A DNA stretch of 64,000 bases from Carposina sasakii (lineage: Eukaryota > Arthropoda > Insecta > Lepidoptera > Carposinidae), in the NCBI GenBank assembly GCA_014607495.2, contig CP053152.1, positions 12,693,899-12,757,898 of the forward strand, written 5' to 3'. This document shows positions 23,820-35,400 of this stretch, one piece after another. Position numbers and translations under genes: made by a program. The stretch's first letter is position 1. Every line of letters begins with the position of its first letter. The notes beneath the pieces were generated by a model that was not told where the DNA came from, ran no database searches, and was given only the letters and a program-made list of their open reading frames with translations.

Positions 23820-24475
23820 CTCACAAAGTTCTAGGGTAGCAGAAGGTTGTAAGAGGTGTTTATAGCTTGTGCATGTATCGGGAAAATTTGGTCCAAAATT
23901 TTACTAGTAGTTCAAAAAGTACCAGGGTAACAGAAGGCAATAAGAGATGTCAGACGCGTGCGCAAGAATCGATTTTAATAAAGAACACTTCACAAAGTAC
24001 TAGGTAGCAGAAGGTTGCAAGAGGTGTTAGTCGCGTGCGCAGGCAGTATCCATCAAGGATTTATTTACAAAGCAGCGACTCAAAAAGTACCAGGGTAACA
24101 GAAGGTTACAAGAGGTGTCAGTTGCGTGCAAGTCACTGGTTGCGTGCGCAGGAGTCAAGTAAAGAACACCTCACAAAGTAACAGGGTAGCATGTTGTAAG
24201 AGGTGTTATAGTTGCGAGCGCAGGCAGTCTCGATCAATATTTTGTACAAGCAGCTACTCTCAAAGTACCAGGGTAGCAGAAGGTTGTAAGAGGTGTTATA
24301 GTTGCGAGCGCAGGCAGTCTCGATCAATATTTTGTACAAGCAGCGACTCACATAGTACTAGGGTAGCAGAAGGTTGTAAGAGATGTCAGTAGCGTACGGG
24401 GTCCTCAGTTATAGTGGAATTATACTGAATTGCTCACGAAGTACCAGGATAGCAGAAGATTGCAAGAGGTGTTTA
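23820..24475 (+). repeat. Minisatellite, about 90-bp units
   Basis: About eight units share AAAGTACCAGGGTAGCAGAA then GGTTGTAAGAGGTGT. The last full units are 90 bp apart (GTTGTAAG at 24193, 24283, 24373) and nearly identical over GTTGCGAGCGCAGGCAGTCT then CGATCAATATTTTGTACAAG. Earlier units are more diverged and vary in length. The open frame across 24126-24392 is a by-product of the repetition. Confidence 0.8.
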
Positions 24476-24487
24476 ATGTCGCGTTGA

Positions 24488-25018
24488 GGGGTGCGTTCGT
24501 GTAAGCCGGCGAAATCTTAGCCGGTCTAAAATTTAAACTGACTAAATGTCAAACACCCCGTTCAAGCATTCCGCGAGGCGAAAAATTAAACTGTCAAAAT
24601 TTTATCCGACCCGTTCACGTCGTCCGCTGGTATAAATTTTTGCCTGGCTAGGATAAATTCAGCGTGCTTTTTAGGTCGCGAAATCATCCTGCTGTCAGAT
24701 TGACACTAATGACAGCTGTCTGTTGTTTTTTGCTCGACGCGCCTTGATTGTAAAATTGAGTTGAAAACTTGAAACACGAGTGAATAAATTATTGTATTGT
24801 GTGTGAGTAGATCTAAAATTTCAATGTCAGAATGATTTACATGATAGAGTTTGCCATTTCTGTGTAATTATTTCAAATCACGTCAACAAAAATAATAAAA
24901 ACCTCCAAGTGTCGAGTTGAATAGATATTGTTTGACAAACATTGAATTTGACTGATTTGAATAAGCACTATGGGCAGCGATCTAAGTTGTATTTGGTAAG
25001 ATTACACGAACGCACCCC
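24488..25018. mobile_element. MITE with perfect 17-bp terminal inverted repeats
   Basis: GGGGTGCGTTCGTGTAA at 24488-24504 is exactly inverted at 25002-25018 (TTACACGAACGCACCCC). The 531-bp element has no open frame. It starts about 13 bp after the last minisatellite unit. A target-site duplication is not evident, so the superfamily is undetermined. Confidence 0.7.
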
Positions 25019-25713
25019 AGGTTCGAGAGGAAACAGGACGCAAGATGTCAAAGGTATGAAAATTTAATATCTTCCTACTATCAATAATAATATTATAGTC
25101 CTACCCTCAGCAAGTCAGTATCTATCTCCGTTCTTACATAAATGGCTGAGAGAAAAGGACAGGTAGGACTAATTTTACGTTTAAGTTTAAATATGACTGC
25201 CGGAATCGACCATATTGTCTTGAGTAAAATTGTTTTTTGTGTAATGATGTATGATCCTTTCTATCATCAAGGTAAATCGTAGCGAAGAGAGAATTCTTGA
25301 AAATGGATCTAATGTTCTATTGACATCAATAGAAACTTAAAACAATTTAATGCGTCCACAATAAATGAAAGAGTCAAAATGTAGGCTAAGTCCATATTCC
25401 ATTTCCAGTCATAATCCACCCATCTTTTGACCGGGCTCTAAGTTGTATTTGGTTTATTCGTGGTATAATTCTTGTGCAAGTGTATGACGTCTTCGGCGAC
25501 TTCGATTATAAGCTAAAATGTTAATCATTGGACATCCCAATAAATGAAAGAGAAAATGTAGGCTACAATACGCCACCACGTAGGCCTTAGATATGGAGAT
25601 AGTTTCGAAGTTTTTGTCATTGTTCACTCTTTATAAGTGTTTAAAATATTGGCAACTACCCCATCGTTCGTAGAATTAACAAACAAAACACAATTATAAT
25701 TTGATTCATAATT

Positions 25714-25719
25714 TTATTT
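25714..25719 (-). terminator. Candidate poly(A) signal for the RhoGAP gene
   Basis: On the minus strand AATCAAATAAAATTATGAAT contains AATAAA. It is one of several AATAAA motifs downstream of the stop at 28545 and would give a 2.8-kb 3'UTR, leaving about 2 kb between the convergent genes. Weak evidence. Confidence 0.2.
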
Positions 25720-26409
25720 GATTGCTGCAAAATATACACAATGACAAATATAATAAACCTGGGTATGTCTATATCGGCATAGATGTCTAGGTGTTTATTT
25801 GAATTCAATAGCTAAATGATTACACGAAGAATATGAATAGAATATTAAATACAGATCTCTTGCAAAGCTCGAACGAGCACAGGAGACATGTCTTTTTTAT
25901 TGTAAAATTGCTTCACGTATTCACTACTGCCACCTATCGGCATTATGATTCAGTAAAATTAGTAAATTCACGGTTCCTACTTTATATTACGATATATTTA
26001 CAAATAAAACTTTAAAAGGAACGCTTTGCAAACATTCAACAAACTTGAGATCGTCTTAACGTAAAGATGGTATAAAATTTTCAAAAAAGGTTAAAGAACG
26101 AAAGTCTAAAACATCATTTTGCAGACGAAATATTTACACGAATACATTTTCAAATAAGAAATTGTGCCAAATCACGTTTTACAGCTTTCGCAAATAAATA
26201 ACAATTGAATTTAGTCTAAAAATACTTTTCTTTGATAAACAAAACAATAAAAAATAATTGCATTCAACAAAGCTACAATAACAAATTTAATATAAATTAA
26301 TCATAAAAGAAATGTACAATTTTTACAAAGCTAAAGGGATCACTTTCAATATTATCACTGCGGTTATAGTGTTATCGTTTACAGTTGCCATACCGATTAT
26401 CGGTGATAT

Positions 26410-26890
26410 ACTTCACTACCATGATACAGTGCTTAACGTAAGTTGCCGTCCTATGATTGCATCGTATCATACTTTACTATCAAGTCACAGTGCGTTAACG
26501 AAAGTTGCCATTCTGACATGGCTATCAACTTACAATACAATGCGCTAACATTAATTTATCTTGGCGTCCTATGATTGTATTATAGAGTTTCATAGAATAA
26601 CTCCCGTGCCTGATTTCAGAACAAAAATTTGTTACATTTACACAGATTTAGTTACACAAAGCGTCATCCATCATGCAAAGGAACTATTTAGTGGAACGCA
26701 CTATCATACATTACTCTCAAGCTGTAGTTATTATTAAATTTGGGTACTGTCAATGTCATACATTACATTGCGTTAACTTATGTTGCGTCTTATGATTGTA
26801 TCGTATAATGCATTACATTCAATTTACAGTTAACTTAAGTTACCGTCCTCTGTTCGGTATATCATACTACACTATCAAGTTGATTTCTAT
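26410..26890 (+). repeat. Degenerate tandem repeat of about 65-75 bp, interrupted
   Basis: Units carry GCGTTAACTTAAGTTGC-like and GTCCTATGATTGTATCGTAT-like blocks (near 26430, 26500, 26540, 26765, 26830). The array is interrupted by the dispersed repeat at 26585-26710, which suggests insertion into a pre-existing array. The rest of 25020-26400 shows nothing recognisable. Confidence 0.55.
26585..26710 (+). repeat. Dispersed repeat shared with 9279-9410
   Basis: TTTCATAGAATAACTCCCGT, GCCTGATTTCAGAAC and CATCATGCAAAGGAACTA match the intron 10 copy. It lies within the 26410-26890 array. Confidence 0.5.
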
Positions 26891-27453
26891 ATGTACAATG
26901 TTAAACTTGATACATACTACTAAATAATTAAACAATTTTATAAAAGCATTCATAATAATATTCTACGATTGCGTCATCATTACATTACATTCAATATTCA
27001 TTTTAAAGTTCTAATTAAATTTTTCTTCAAGGAGACACTAAAAGGTAACTTTGTTTTATAAAAGTATTGAGAATTTAGTTGTGCATATAATTCGAAGAGC
27101 TATACTATTGCAAAGGCCAGTAGGTGATGTATGCGTTGTAATTTAATATTAATTACTTAAGACAATAATGCGAGAACTCTACGAGTAAATACCTAAGTTA
27201 TGCTTAGATTAATATTTCCTTATAGCTACGTGGTGTTATTGAAGTCTGGTCAATTCTATACCCTTCTAGGTATATGTATCACTTAGCTTACATCTAGTGG
27301 CCCGAGAGGGTACACCTAAATAACATTTCATTGTCTGTACTAACTAAATACTATTAGCACTAAAATTATATTATGCTTTAGTTTGCACTTTGTCATAGCA
27401 TATTGTTTCACAGTGACGTCACATCGACGTTAGAGTTCTATGAAACTTTAAGT

Positions 27454-27651
27454 CTCGATACTGATCGACGTTACGTGGTGTAAAGCTTTTGCAACGAGTA
27501 TGTTACGTAATACGTTTGTGTACCAAAATCTACGTAGAAGCAGCTCGTTGCTCGCTGGTTTCCCCATAACACTACGTACTGACTTTACGAATGCTCGCCA
27601 TGTAACATGTAACGTTACATCGCGCAACGCCGGTCAGTACCGAGCTTTACA
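27454..27651 (+). repeat. Dispersed repeat, uninterrupted copy of 14637-15196
   Basis: TCGACGTTACGTGGTGTA, GTGTACCAAAATCTACGTA, CGTTGCTCGCTGGTTT, TACGTACTGACTTTACGAAT then GCTCGCCATGTAACATGTAA and GGTCAGTACCGAGCTTTAC. It gives the empty-site comparison for the MITE at 14763. The remaining interval to 28544 shows nothing else recognised. Confidence 0.65.
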
Positions 27652-28544
27652 ATGCGTCACAGCATTGTTTGTAAGTGCGTCTTATTCCTTGATATGATTA
27701 GTCGTATCGTTGTTAGCACATAGCCTTGCATCCAGTCACCAAATACGTCTCTAACATGCTCCGCGCATCTTGCATCTCCACAATATGTCAGTTTCATTCT
27801 TTGGCATTATTTAGTGAGCTAAGTTCATTCTAGGCTTTCACTTGATTTCATTTTATAAACATTCTTCGATTCTTCCGTATTGCACTTACCATAAAAATGA
27901 TTATCTTTCGTTTTTTGTAATTCATAAAAAGTATTTCATTTAACCTATGTATAAAGTTACATTTTCGTTTAGTAAAATAATATAAATGTCGCTACGATTT
28001 GCAAAAGAGTGGAATTTTATTTTGCTAAAATGACATAAATAAATGACTCTGAGTATTATTTTATCGGTATTACTATATTATTTATATATATTTGTGACCT
28101 AATCTAATCTATTCAGTCAATTGAATTGAATCAACATAATAGCCTCTCTCAGAACGAAAGCTTCATGTCAGTACGGGCGTGGTACATGGTACGTGGTAAA
28201 AATAGGTGAAGTCAGACTTTCTAAAATTCACTATTTGATTCTTTGAATTCACAAGTTTCATTTTAGAATCTGTGTTAAAAAATACTATATCAAAACAGCA
28301 CCGACGAATAGGCACCGAGGGGAAATAATCTTCTATTCAGGATAAAGTTAGAATGCCAAACAAATAAAGGGCTTCCGAAATTGCAGGTTAATCCCCATTT
28401 TAGTTCACGGATATACGATACTATTCACTGGTTGTAAGTACTCGATCACGGATCCAGTAGCGGTTGTATAGACTTAAGCGCTCAGTCGAAACGTAACTTG
28501 TTTAGTCCATAACGTGACGTCAACGTAGTCTACACTGAGCGGGG

Positions 28545-29476
28545 TCAGACGTGCGACTCGAGCGGCGGGCGCGGCGGCGGCACGAGCGGCGCGGGCCACA
28601 CCGGCGCCGACAGGTCGGGCGACGACGCCCGCGTGTGCCGCCCGCTCCAGCCGTCCTTATCAAAGTCCTTTGTACCCCCTACAGTGTGCCGCCGCTTGAT
28701 CCCGCGCTCCGGCATACCGTTCTTCCGCTTCAGCTTCGTAGACCGCCACGGGCCGCCCTCGCGCCGCCGCACAATGTTCCACTCGCCCTTCTCCAGTTTC
28801 GTAAGTCGTTCTCCCTTGCTGAGTGACTCGGAGCGCTCCACGCGGCAGTTGAGGCTCTCCGAGCGAAGCACTCTAGCTTCACTCCGCTCGGTTTCCCTAT
28901 TGAGCGATTCGGAGCGTTTTAGCTTAGCGCAATCCACCTCCTTTGACTTCTCGACGTTGTTCTCCTCATTTTCCAAAGCGGCGCTGTTACGTTTGACGCA
29001 TTCTGGATTGGAGACGCGCAAGTTGTATGACGGGTAGAGGATGCGCTCGAGAGTCTTATCATTGTCTGGCGGATCGGTTGAGTTCTGCGAGCGAGTGTCG
29101 ACGTCCTTTTCATCGTCCGTGCGCGACTCGTCTCGACCGGGCTTGCGGGGCGAGTTCTCCTTCTCGGAATCATCGTTGTCTTCTGCAGAGGTGATTCGGG
29201 TTCTAGAAGAGACTCGCGAGTCGGGTTCGTCGGCTGAGGATGAGGAGGAATGTCGTTGTGGCGGTCGCGCCAGCCAGGCGGCTTTGAGTTGCTGTGCGCG
29301 TAATGCGGGGGACACCGCGGGGCTGGGCGCGGCGCGGGGCGCGGGGCTGCGCTCGTCGCGCTCGCTGCACTCGTCCGCGTATGGGATGGACGCGTCTTCT
29401 AGAGGGGACGAGTTGTTGAGCGTGCGCAGCTTCTGGTCGAACGTACTCGTCAGAGATGACACCAAGTCACCCGTTC
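28545..29476 (-). CDS. RhoGAP19D: RhoGAP last exon (disordered tail, GIKRRHTVGG, C-terminal ESHV)
   Basis: A 310-codon open exon, by far the longest coding block in the window. It starts TGDLVSSLTSTFDQKLRTLN and carries acidic and Ser-rich disordered sequence (SSSSADEPDS, SAEDNDDSEKENS). It includes repeated SESLNRE/SESLNCR/SESLSKG motifs, then a basic block and GIKRRHTVGGTKDFDKDGW. RRHTVGG matches RRRHTLGG near the vertebrate C-terminus. The protein ends PPLESHV, a class I PDZ-ligand pattern. The acceptor is TGTCACAG|GA; the stop is at 28547-28545. Confidence 0.95.
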
Positions 29477-32400
29477 CTGTGACAATGTAGTCTAGATTAG
29501 TTTTATTGCTGGAGGTATAGCTGCCCACACACATTTTGCCTCCAGAGTTTTTTTTTATAGTTTTCGTTCTTTGAAACAGTATATAATTCTGTTGAGCTAT
29601 GTAATGTATGTAGGCACCTTAAGTTAGACACTTAACGAAAGCGTTAGAAACGTTGCGTTATTGCAAAAAGGGTGATGATGGATGATGATAGTTTATACAC
29701 GAGTTTAAGATGACGTAACACCAGGCAAGGCGCGCTGACAACGATCGGTTCAAAGCATTAGTTTTCCTTTCGAACCTGATCACACTTCTTCAAGTGTGAG
29801 TAATGTGCAAGCCAATTAATTGATGAACAGAGAAAGCGTCCAGTTACGTCTGCGTACACGCACACACTTGCAAAACGCACGCATTCCTATACCTTTGAGT
29901 GAGGACAAAGAAAAGGGATTGCCATCTATTCTCTGACGTCAGTACCGGAGACCTAGTGGAAATAGCAGACGCTTTATGATGGAAGACACAAAAGGCACAT
30001 TGGGGACTGAACGATATTGGTTCCGATAGTATAAATATCAAAAGTGGGAAGCTACGAAGTTGTACTACCATATCGAGGTAAAGGAGTATTTTGAGTAAAA
30101 ATATGTGCTATAAGTAGATATATCTTTTTTATTTCATTTATTTGAAATCCAAAATCAAGATCAATATCATAAACGGTTGACGATTAAAACAATAACTTAC
30201 CGTCGATAGTAAAGTTGTTCAGCGCATGTGTGTGCCGCGAGAGCTCTTGGCGACCGTGGCCCAGCGCTGATATCGTTTCTATCTCGATCCTGGAATAGAA
30301 ATGAAATTGTTTAGGTTCCCAATAAGCAAGTTCTAGAAGCGTTCAAAATCAGTCTAAAACTCATACTAGGTATATTGAAATCGTGCTGTCGTCTTATCGA
30401 TGGCTAAACCAATGAGAGCTTTTCCTTTCGTCCTCGCACTAATCATCACGTTCTCGCTTTCAATTTCCTCACACCATACCATCATCGCTTTGTATCTTGG
30501 GTGCTTAGACAATATAAATCGTGGTGCATTAATCTTAACATTCCCACCGATACCAGTTAGACTTCATTACGTAAAAATATAGGCTTTCCATTGGAGCAAA
30601 TGTTTCGATGACGAACTTCTATCGATTCGCTCGAGAAAAAATGTTACTTTAAGCCAAGCCCTCAACCGCAAAATAGGCACACAGACGTTGAGTTGCGGAA
30701 ATTAGCCCGTCAAATTACCAAGCCCTCTGAAAAGATGAATAACTTACTTATTAACACTATCATGTGACGTGACGTACTGATGCGCCAACCCGTCATAGTC
30801 GGCCAGGCGCGTGGTGAGGTGCGGCGGCGGGGAGCGCGGGGGGGACGCGCCGGGGGACTCCGTCCGCGCCGGCTCCGCCCACTTCTTATCTTTGGACCGC
30901 GGTTTCCGCTGGATCTTGCGGTTCGCCGCCGATATTATTGAGGAGACTATGTCGCGGGTTGACACGTCTTTACCTGGTAGAGATGGTTTTAGGTTAGCTT
31001 TAGCTAGCAGTACAAGCAGAAAAACAGGGGACCCCTTTATGTGCCAGTCAAGGTCAGTCAAATCACATTATTGAACAAATTGTTTAAACAGTATGAGGCT
31101 GTATTTACCTTCTAATTTCTTAACATTATGTATGAGCAGGTCCCTGGAGGGTGGGGCTTGAGGCTCTGCGGGCGGAGGCTCTTCCGCGGGAGGTGTGCCT
31201 TCCTCTTCGAAATACCAGTTATACTGAGAAAGAAAAAGGTAATCAGTATGGGACTTTTTATATATCATACCATATTAATGGATGGTGAAAATGCTACTTA
31301 CATGTGTGAGGAAGGACTCAATAATGCGACACTGGCTTGACATATCGTTGACCATCGCCATCATGTCATCGCTGGCCGCTCGCACCAACGTTGGCCCAAA
31401 CACGATAGCCAAGTTGCGTGCCTCCATTTTGTTGTACGCCGAATGCGCGACAACTTTGCGCAAATGTTGGATCAGGTACTTGAGTGTTTCGTAGTGAGCG
31501 TCGGGTAATGCGTGGACGAGACATCGCAGGTCTCGTGCTCTTTCTGGTGAACGATCCGCCGCTGGAATAAGAAAGAGAGAGAAAACAATGAGTCAATGCG
31601 TAAAAGGATAATTAGAAGGTTATCAGATATAAAACCATGTTGAAGATAGCCATTATGGCTAAGGATAACATTGTGTTGATTCATTTTAGAGACGAGGCCT
31701 GAATGTAAATTAAGACATGATTGATGCGATGACGCATTAGTTATTCTTCAAATAAGGAAGTATGATTGATATATTTATTGGTCCTTCAAGCCGGATTTTT
31801 TAGAATGCATACACGATTCACGATAAGTACAGGAATTCGTATTGTTTTGGCTGTTACCACAAACACAATTCGTTATTGTCCTGGCAGTGACGCAGTGACG
31901 ATCTACCGAAGACCTATCAAATTACGGTTTTGTTGCGACAAAAAGTTAACAAAGATGTGGGAAGTCAGTATAGCAATATTTTTTGATCCAGTACTTTTAC
32001 TTATAGATACTTTAATGCCAGTTCTCAAGTCTTATAACAAAAACAACATGTAACTCACCAATAAAAGCAGGATACAGTTCAGCCGTAAGCAGCGGATCGG
32101 GTAGTTTGCGAAGGTAGGCTTTCAGCAAGCTGGACGCGACGTGGACGTCGGCCCAGCGAGGGTCGCCCTCCGCCGGGGCCTCCCCGCGGTCCAGGGCTGC
32201 GGCCAGCGCGGACACTCCCGCCGCGTTGCCGGGCAACCCGGTATACTCCCACTGTACGGAGTCCATACTCCTGGGAGATAAGGGTTAATAATGAGGGACC
32301 TTAAGAATAGACAGACATCGATGGTACATTTTTGGAGCTTAGGAAGAGACCAAACATGGATGATACATTTTTACGTAGTTGCTTCTTCAACAACATCTAG

Positions 32401-35400
32401 CTTCTGTTCTAGTTGACAAAGTTTTCATATCTGATTTATTATTTCTTGGATTGTGTTATGTCTATATTGAAACTACAATATTGATAGTCAAGATGATCTA
32501 ACATATTTAAGGACCACGCGTAAATCTAAATTTGATTTTGAATGACGTCTGTAACACACGACGTCTTTTTCTATTAATATCAGATTAATAGAGTAGTATA
32601 TTCTTTGGATTAATATCAGTAGACTAACCTCCACAGCTCTAGCCGGCAAAGTGACCGCTCTCGGCACCAGCGGGTTCTCGGCATCATACGGGCACCTCTC
32701 AAGCGGAGCCCCGAGCCAGCCGGACGGGGCCGCGGGCGCGCTGGTGCCTCCGTGCATGCGGCGCAGCTGCTTCACCACGCGACCCTTCCACGTCTTGTTC
32801 TTGGGAGACGATGGTAAGGTGGGCGTTGGGGGACCTGGGGAGATAAGGGAATGAAGTGATTGATGAACGTTTGTTGAAAAATTTAGAAACTGAATACAAA
32901 AAAACATTTAGTTACAAGATATGATAGCTATGGGATAGCCGTTCGGCATAGTTCGTACGTAATATGAAATTTCAATCGAGGGTCAGAATTGGCTTAATAA
33001 AATATTCTTTGAAAGAAATGATCTATAAACTGACCTGTAGGAGATCTGTTCCTGCCGATTTTCTTCCCTCTCTGAGGAGGCAGTGGTGACGGGCAGTCGA
33101 GAGGCGCGGGTGTGGGGGGCGCGGGGGCCGTCTCCGCGGGGGGAGGCTCGGCGGAGTGACGCCGGAGAGCCGCTAGCCATCGCTGAGCGTCTGCTGGACC
33201 TTCCGCCTGCAAAGTACACAATAAATTAAATAATGTACATACACGTCACAACAAATTAAACTAGGTAGTCTAACATCGATATTCATCATATCAATGTTTG
33301 CACACCTACCCTGGACAGATTACGGGTGTCGTAGGCACTACCAACTACACGAATCGGCTGTCAATTCTAGTTGATACATTATGGGGTGATCTCTTCGCAT
33401 TCTACCCAAATTCTCTCGTGATCTGGTAGCTTCATTACATAAAGATGAGTGTATACTAGATGATATACCTATAGTTTGCTTCCATTTGTGACTGCGTATT
33501 AGCACTGAACCATTTGTAGGTAACTTAAGTTTATGACTAACTCGTATAACTGTACCTACGTCCATCCGTTACATGGTTAAGGTAGTAAAACCCTTAATTA
33601 GACCACTGCTTACTTACTTACTACTTATTACGGCTATATTAATACCTTTCTTTATTCAGTAGAGTCTATTTAATGTTATTGCTTTTAAAAACCTCTGCCT
33701 ACCCTTGCCTGCTACTTGCTCTACTTTCTTTTACCATGCACCCGTATCATGTAAATTTGGCGAGAGCCTGATGTCGCACTTTTAAACGTCAAATCCAGAG
33801 CTAAGTAATAACTAGGCAAGGCAAGTGTTTCTGCTTGGTGTGTAAAAAGGGATTGCAAACCACTTCTATTAGCCCTAATTCATTCAGTCCTGACTCGAGA
33901 ACGAGTGTCTATTCTAATTCTTAAGTCTATTTTTTACATGCAAAGTACATACACTTAGTTAATATTATATACCTATCCATAGCGCAAGATATTTAAATGT
34001 ATATACAGAAAATGTATGTATTGAATAAATATTATTATTATTATTATAATAGCTCTGTAAATTTGACGATTAAAAGTGAGACATCTCGCTCTCATCAAAT
34101 TTATCATTTGGGTGCTGGTTTTGCTAACTAGGGAAACACATTTAAAGGACATATCCAGTTGTCATGAAAGATTACCTGTAAGAGAAGTTCAGCTCCTGCA
34201 GCAGTAGTGACGCGGACCACGTGCTTCCTCTTCGTGTAGTCATCAGCCAGGGCCGCCAGCGAGTAGCGCACGTCGAGGGCGTCGCGCGAGCCGGGCTGTG
34301 CGTCTGCGCCAGTGCCCGTTACTGCACCGGGACTCTATGGACGAAAGAACGGGTTGGTTAGATACTGATACTGTTATTGACTGGTGGCCTGTGGAATGTT
34401 GGTCAAAATTGTATCGTATATTTTTTTATTGTACCTACATTCTTATCCTCTACATTTCATATAAGCCTACAAAGGTTCTCTCCAAATCTTATATGTTAAG
34501 TCTTTAAGTAGTGAATCTGTAAGTATCTATACATATAATAAAAATGTAACGGCTCGCTGTCTGTACATGGAAGATATATGAGAAAAAATATTATAGGAGA
34601 CCTTTATCAACGCAATAGAACCCAAAACGATGATTTTTGGAATTTTTGTCTGTCGGTTTGTCTATGCACGCTAATCTCAGAAACGGCTGAACCGATTTCG
34701 ATGCAGTTTTCAGGAATATATTGTGTGTTTTTATCCCGGATAATTTCGGCATTTTGTTTTTTCTGTAGTCCACGCGGACGGAGTCGCGGGCGTCCACTAG
34801 TAGTAAATAAAACGTTTCTTTATTGGTCTGTTTTAAATCCATCACGATATATCATCGTATAGTCAGAGATCAGAATAATTCATTATCGTACGAGAATCAC
34901 ATGCTATAAATAGATAAACCCAAACGTTATTTATCACCATATTTGTATCGTGCGTCAAAATGACCATTCACTTGAAGTCAACAAACCATCAGAGCGTTTC
35001 ATCATTACCTCGATGACCATGATTACCTGCCAGACATTGTTGAATGGCAACTCAAAACAAGTTAGGTTCAAATCGTGTGAACCGAGATCACGGAACTAGA
35101 AAGAAAAAAATCTGCCGGCTTTCACCCCTAATTGTAGATATTAAAATGAATAGACGTGAATCAGACAAGTGCCTCAAACGTTCGGTCGTGTTTTTGACTC
35201 CATTATCTTTGTAAAGGCGGCATTAATCAAATGAGAGTCGCGGCTGCCTGCGCCTGCGCAACTAGGTTAGGTACCAAGGAAAAGTCCGCAACGATCTTCG
35301 AGAGGTTTTAATTATTTTTTAAAGCGAAGCGTGTTTACTGCAGAAATAATAAGTTTGCACAGAAGAAATAAGTTTGTTTCATGTGGAGCATACTTAGCGA

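Noticed and set aside
24126..24392. 88-codon Cys/Ser-rich repeat 'protein'
   Set aside because: Each unit is simply the translated 90-bp minisatellite; no splice sites or start context.
23820..24475. CRISPR-like array
   Set aside because: Units vary in length and spacer-like parts are themselves repeated; this is a eukaryotic minisatellite.
28551..29490. Three + strand frames opposite the RhoGAP last exon
   Set aside because: Shadows of the strongly supported 310-codon minus-strand exon.
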